Shown here one piece after another: positions 61,239 to 64,000 of a stretch of DNA of 64,000 nucleotides. Each line of letters starts with the position of its first letter. Positions within the stretch are counted from its first letter, which is position 1. This DNA comes from Mesohalobacter halotolerans (GTDB lineage: Bacteria; Bacteroidota; Bacteroidia; Flavobacteriales; Flavobacteriaceae), in contig NZ_SWMU01000001.1 of assembly GCF_006120725.1 (NCBI RefSeq), forward strand, positions 558,001 through 622,000, written 5' to 3'. The position numbers were made by a program, and so were the translations under genes. Below the pieces are notes generated by a model. It had not been told where the DNA came from and made no database searches. It saw nothing but the letters and a program-made list of their open reading frames with translations.

Positions 61239-63963
61239 ACTTTACGATAAAATTAAAAAAGCTGCTCAAAATCAAGAGCAACAAGCCTTTGACCAAAAAG
61301 AAAAAGTTTGGTCAGCTATAACTGATAAACTCAACCCAAAAAAACGCAAACGCATGATACTCTATAGAACCCTTAGCACTGCAGCTGTGATTGCAGTTCT
61401 CATTTTTACCGGATTTCAATTTTTGGATTCCACCAATCCTATAAAAGAAAACCCGATTATCAATACAGATGTCAAACTGAATGAAAATTCAAATAATGAA
61501 GTTGTTAAGGACACTAAACAAGAACCAAATAGCACAGAAAATCTAGATAGACAATATTTGGAGTCAGTTGAAAATGAAATTGATACTCCAAAACCAACCA
61601 AAACTGAAGCTATAGTTGCTAATGAAATTGAAGCCAAAACGATTGAAGATACAGCTGAAATAGATGGCAAAAAAGCCGTTAGTCGAAATGCTGAAGAACA
61701 AAGATTGGTGTTATCTTCGGCTGAAAACGGTGTTATAGAAAAAAAAGATTCTAACCCAATTAAAAATTCAAGAAAAATTCAAATTGCTGTTTTAGACAAC
61801 AACGTCTCTCAAAATAAGACTCCTGACAACGCTATTGTATCCACCACAAATGAAAAAAATGTAGAAGATACAGACAATGTTGAAAATCTAATTCCAGTTT
61901 CAGGGGAAGTTATTGACATAGATGGGTTGCCTATTCCGGGTGTCAACGTTATCGTCAAAGGCACACAAAAAAGCACGCAAACTAACTTTGATGGTCAATT
62001 TACCATTGATGTTAAGATTGGTAAAATACTGCGGTTTGCATATGTTGGATTCAAAACCAAAGAAGTCAAAATACAAGATTCCAATGATCTGACAGTCACA
62101 TTAGAGGCTAATATGGAAGCTCTCGAAGAAGTTGTTGTAGCAGCTTATGGTAGAAAACCTAAAAGAGCAAAAACAGGGAGTGTAAAAATTAAGTCAGATG
62201 CTGAGGTAAACGAAACCCTTCAAGGAAGAGTTGCAGGTGTTCAAATCAATTCTGCCTACGGAGAGCCAGATCATGCCTCAAACATCAGAATTAGAGGGAA
62301 CACATCTATAAAAAACCAACAACCATTGTATATTGTTGATGGTAAACCCATGAATGTTAAAGAATTAGGCAATCTGAATCCTAAAGCAATCAAATCAGTG
62401 AATGTTATAAAAACCAAGTCAGAACTTTTTATGAGAGGTTATGCGGAGAAAGCTAAAAATGGTGTTATTGAAATTTCAACACAAAATGAAAAGGATTCTG
62501 ATATAAATCCTGATAGTATTGTGAACTGGTATAATCAGCATATTCACTACTACACAAACAACGAAGACTACGAAAGTTTTAAAGAAAACCCGTTTACCAG
62601 TCCTTTATCTAAACCTTTATCGACATTTTCGATTGATGTGGATAGAGCAGCATATACCAATATCCGTCGTATGATCAATAGCGGGCAGGACGTCCCTAAA
62701 GATGCTGTACGCATCGAGGAGATGTTGAACTTTTTTGAATATGATTACGACAGACCCAAAGATAAACATCCGTTTGCGATTCACACTACCTACAGTGACG
62801 CCCCATGGAATGATAAGCATAAACTCTTGCGCATAGCCTTGCAGGGAAAAGATATTCCCCTAGAAAACTTACCAGTTTCAAACCTTGTCTTTCTGATTGA
62901 TGTTTCTGGATCAATGAACAACCAAAATAAATTGCCCTTAGTCAAAAAATCTTTGAATCTTTTGGTTGACCAGTTGAGAGGAAAAGATAAAATTGCTTTA
63001 GTGACTTACGCTGGGAACTCGCAAGTGGTTTTACAACCAACTTCAGGTCAAGAGAAAACCAAAATCAAAAAAGCGATTAATACGCTTTCTAGTGGCGGCG
63101 GCACATACGCCAGCCAAGGGATAGAAACCGCCTACAGTCTGGCGGAAGAAAATTTCGTCAAAGACGGCAATAATCGGGTAATCATTGCTACCGACGGTGA
63201 CTTTAACATCGGCGTGACCCAAAGTAAAAGCCTTGAAGACCTGATTGCTAAAAAACGCAAAACCAACATATTTTTGACTTGCCTGGGTTACGGAATGGGG
63301 AATTATAAGGACAGCAAAATGCAAAGCTTGTCTCAAAAAGGGAATGGCAATTATGCCTATATTGACACCTATCAAGAAGCCCAAAAGTTTTTAGAACGTG
63401 AATTTAAAGGGAGTTTGTATGCCATCGCCAAGGATGTCAAAATTCAGATTGAATTTAACCCCAAACATGTGGATTCCTATCGCCTCATCGGCTATGAAAC
63501 GCGATTATTACAAGACCAAGACTTTGCTGATGATACTAAAGACGCCGGTGAAATTGGTGTCAATCATCAAGTAACGGCACTTTATGAAGTGGTCCCTAGA
63601 GGAGTGAAAAGTTCGTTTGGCGAATTTAAACCCGATTTGAAATACCAACAAGTTGAAGAGCCAAAACTTGAAGGCTATTCAGATGAATTGGCTACCGTAA
63701 AATTCCGCTACAAAAAACCCGATAGCGAAACTAGCTCAAAAATAGAACGTATTATCAAAAACAAATCTGTCAACCTTAAAAATGCAGATGCTGATTTTAA
63801 ATTTGCAACCGCTGTTGCTTGGTTTGGGTTGAAGCTCAGAGATTCGCAACTTATTAGCAAGGCTGATAAGGCAGATATTATTGAGTTGGCAAAGCAAGGC
63901 TTAGAAAATGACAAGGAAGGTTATCGGGCAGAGTTTATTCGGTTGGTGAGGTTATATAATTAA
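61210..63963 (+). CDS. Trans-membrane fusion: anti-sigma-like head, CarboxypepD_reg, TonB plug, vWA, YfbK-like domain
   Basis: This 917-residue protein has a charged cytoplasmic head (1-49) ending KKRKR and a single membrane helix at 50-70 with no cleavage site, so the N-terminus is inside. A Glu/Lys/Asn-rich linker (75-225) follows. The CarboxypepD_reg domain is at 228-300 (SGEVIDIDGLPIPGVNVIVKG), and a SusC-type signature plus plug at 305-425 (LEEVVVAAYG, IRIRGNTSI, PLYIVDG, NGVIEIST) with no barrel. A vWF-N region spans 460-555, and the vWA domain 556-735 has MIDAS DVSGS at 564-568. A DUF3520/YfbK-type C-terminus completes it. A second start at 61222 is possible. It overlaps the sigma gene by 29 bases. 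Confidence 0.88.
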   Translation: MKRPMNKQDKLYDKIKKAAQNQEQQAFDQKEKVWSAITDKLNPKKRKRMILYRTLSTAAVIAVLIFTGFQFLDSTNPIKENPIINTDVKLNENSNNEVVKDTKQEPNSTENLDRQYLESVENEIDTPKPTKTEAIVANEIEAKTIEDTAEIDGKKAVSRNAEEQRLVLSSAENGVIEKKDSNPIKNSRKIQIAVLDNNVSQNKTPDNAIVSTTNEKNVEDTDNVENLIPVSGEVIDIDGLPIPGVNVIVKGTQKSTQTNFDGQFTIDVKIGKILRFAYVGFKTKEVKIQDSNDLTVTLEANMEALEEVVVAAYGRKPKRAKTGSVKIKSDAEVNETLQGRVAGVQINSAYGEPDHASNIRIRGNTSIKNQQPLYIVDGKPMNVKELGNLNPKAIKSVNVIKTKSELFMRGYAEKAKNGVIEISTQNEKDSDINPDSIVNWYNQHIHYYTNNEDYESFKENPFTSPLSKPLSTFSIDVDRAAYTNIRRMINSGQDVPKDAVRIEEMLNFFEYDYDRPKDKHPFAIHTTYSDAPWNDKHKLLRIALQGKDIPLENLPVSNLVFLIDVSGSMNNQNKLPLVKKSLNLLVDQLRGKDKIALVTYAGNSQVVLQPTSGQEKTKIKKAINTLSSGGGTYASQGIETAYSLAEENFVKDGNNRVIIATDGDFNIGVTQSKSLEDLIAKKRKTNIFLTCLGYGMGNYKDSKMQSLSQKGNGNYAYIDTYQEAQKFLEREFKGSLYAIAKDVKIQIEFNPKHVDSYRLIGYETRLLQDQDFADDTKDAGEIGVNHQVTALYEVVPRGVKSSFGEFKPDLKYQQVEEPKLEGYSDELATVKFRYKKPDSETSSKIERIIKNKSVNLKNADADFKFATAVAWFGLKLRDSQLISKADKADIIELAKQGLENDKEGYRAEFIRLVRLYN

Positions 63964-63973
63964 ACTATTTACC

Positions 63974-63988
63974 AGACCTCATAGGTCT
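63974..63988. repeat. Inverted repeat at the right edge
   Basis: AGACCT-CAT-AGGTCT forms a 6-bp stem 10 bases after the last stop. The bases that follow (CAAAGACCTTTG) repeat the GACCT motif. It may be the beginning of a larger repeat or a terminator cut off by the window edge. Confidence 0.5.
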
Positions 63989-64000
63989 CAAAGACCTTTG

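Noticed and set aside
1-64000. tRNA, rRNA, tmRNA, CRISPR arrays or prophage
   Set aside because: I scanned the spacers for the conserved T-arm pattern, regularly spaced repeats and phage gene sets and saw none. A covariance-model search would be needed to exclude small RNAs.

Overview
The window is chromosomal DNA from a member of the Bacteroidota, almost certainly family Flavobacteriaceae. The DNA is AT-rich, and gldD and gldE (gliding / type IX secretion partners) sit in a housekeeping cluster. Many genes are preceded by the Bacteroidota -7 promoter element TAnnTTTG, and Shine-Dalgarno sequences are essentially absent. Lipoproteins, SusC-type plug sequences and the DUF3050, DUF4199, DUF4254, DUF2795 and DUF5686 families are also typical of this group. 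I cannot fix the genus. No tRNA, rRNA, CRISPR array, prophage or intact insertion sequence was seen.

Layout. 1-299: start of a DjlA/TerB-like co-chaperone (minus strand, cut by the window edge). 601-3460: iron-sulfur and redox run mrp, nifU-like, ferredoxin-NADP reductase, 2Fe-2S ferredoxin. 3581-6362: glutaryl-CoA dehydrogenase-type enzyme, DUF3050 protein and an unrecognised secreted protein. 6359-12903 (minus): a complete tripartite ABC efflux set (ATPase, two MacB-like permeases, HlyD adaptor, TolC) running into tsaB. 13018-19906: glyS, a CBS protein, a small membrane protein, an Smr protein, a calcium-repeat lipoprotein, cysteine desulfurase, thioesterase and surE. 20014-27980: pgk, an EamA permease, gldD, gldE, ssb, mutY, divergent HU gene, a 29-residue very basic protein gene and RNase G. 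27981-28464 is a repeat-rich spacer. 28465-35374: PaaE-like reductase, a NUMOD4/HNH-like protein, aminotransferase, glycosyltransferase, ECF sigma factor with a tiny zinc anti-sigma candidate, M23 lipoprotein and a methyltransferase. 35384-40793 (minus): DUF2807, thioredoxin, DUF4199, secA, DUF2795. 41060-48103: purH and the cell-shape operon mreB-mreC-mreD-mrdA-rodA. 48115-52023 (minus): nucleoside transporter, bifunctional nuclease, etfA, etfB. 52178-58622: pdhB, a DUF5686 outer-membrane protein, soluble and membrane pyrophosphatases. 58901-63963: DUF4254, a heptosyltransferase-like enzyme, and an ECF sigma factor overlapping a very unusual membrane protein.

How the genes work together. Much of the window is core metabolism and envelope biogenesis: Fe-S assembly, efflux, Sec translocation, elongasome, electron transfer from acyl-CoA oxidation through ETF, and pyrophosphate energetics. 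The best candidate for a little-described system is at 60684-63963. An ECF sigma factor gene overlaps a gene whose product joins an anti-sigma-like cytoplasmic N-terminus and membrane anchor to a CarboxypepD_reg domain, a SusC-type TonB plug without a barrel, a von Willebrand A domain and a YfbK-like C-terminus. Other points worth a second look are a 42-bp near-perfect palindrome before mrp, mutY lacking any ordinary start codon for its conserved N-terminus, the 29-residue basic protein, a possibly domesticated homing-endonuclease-like protein, near-leaderless promoters, and two copies of a mosaic intergenic repeat 30 kb apart.
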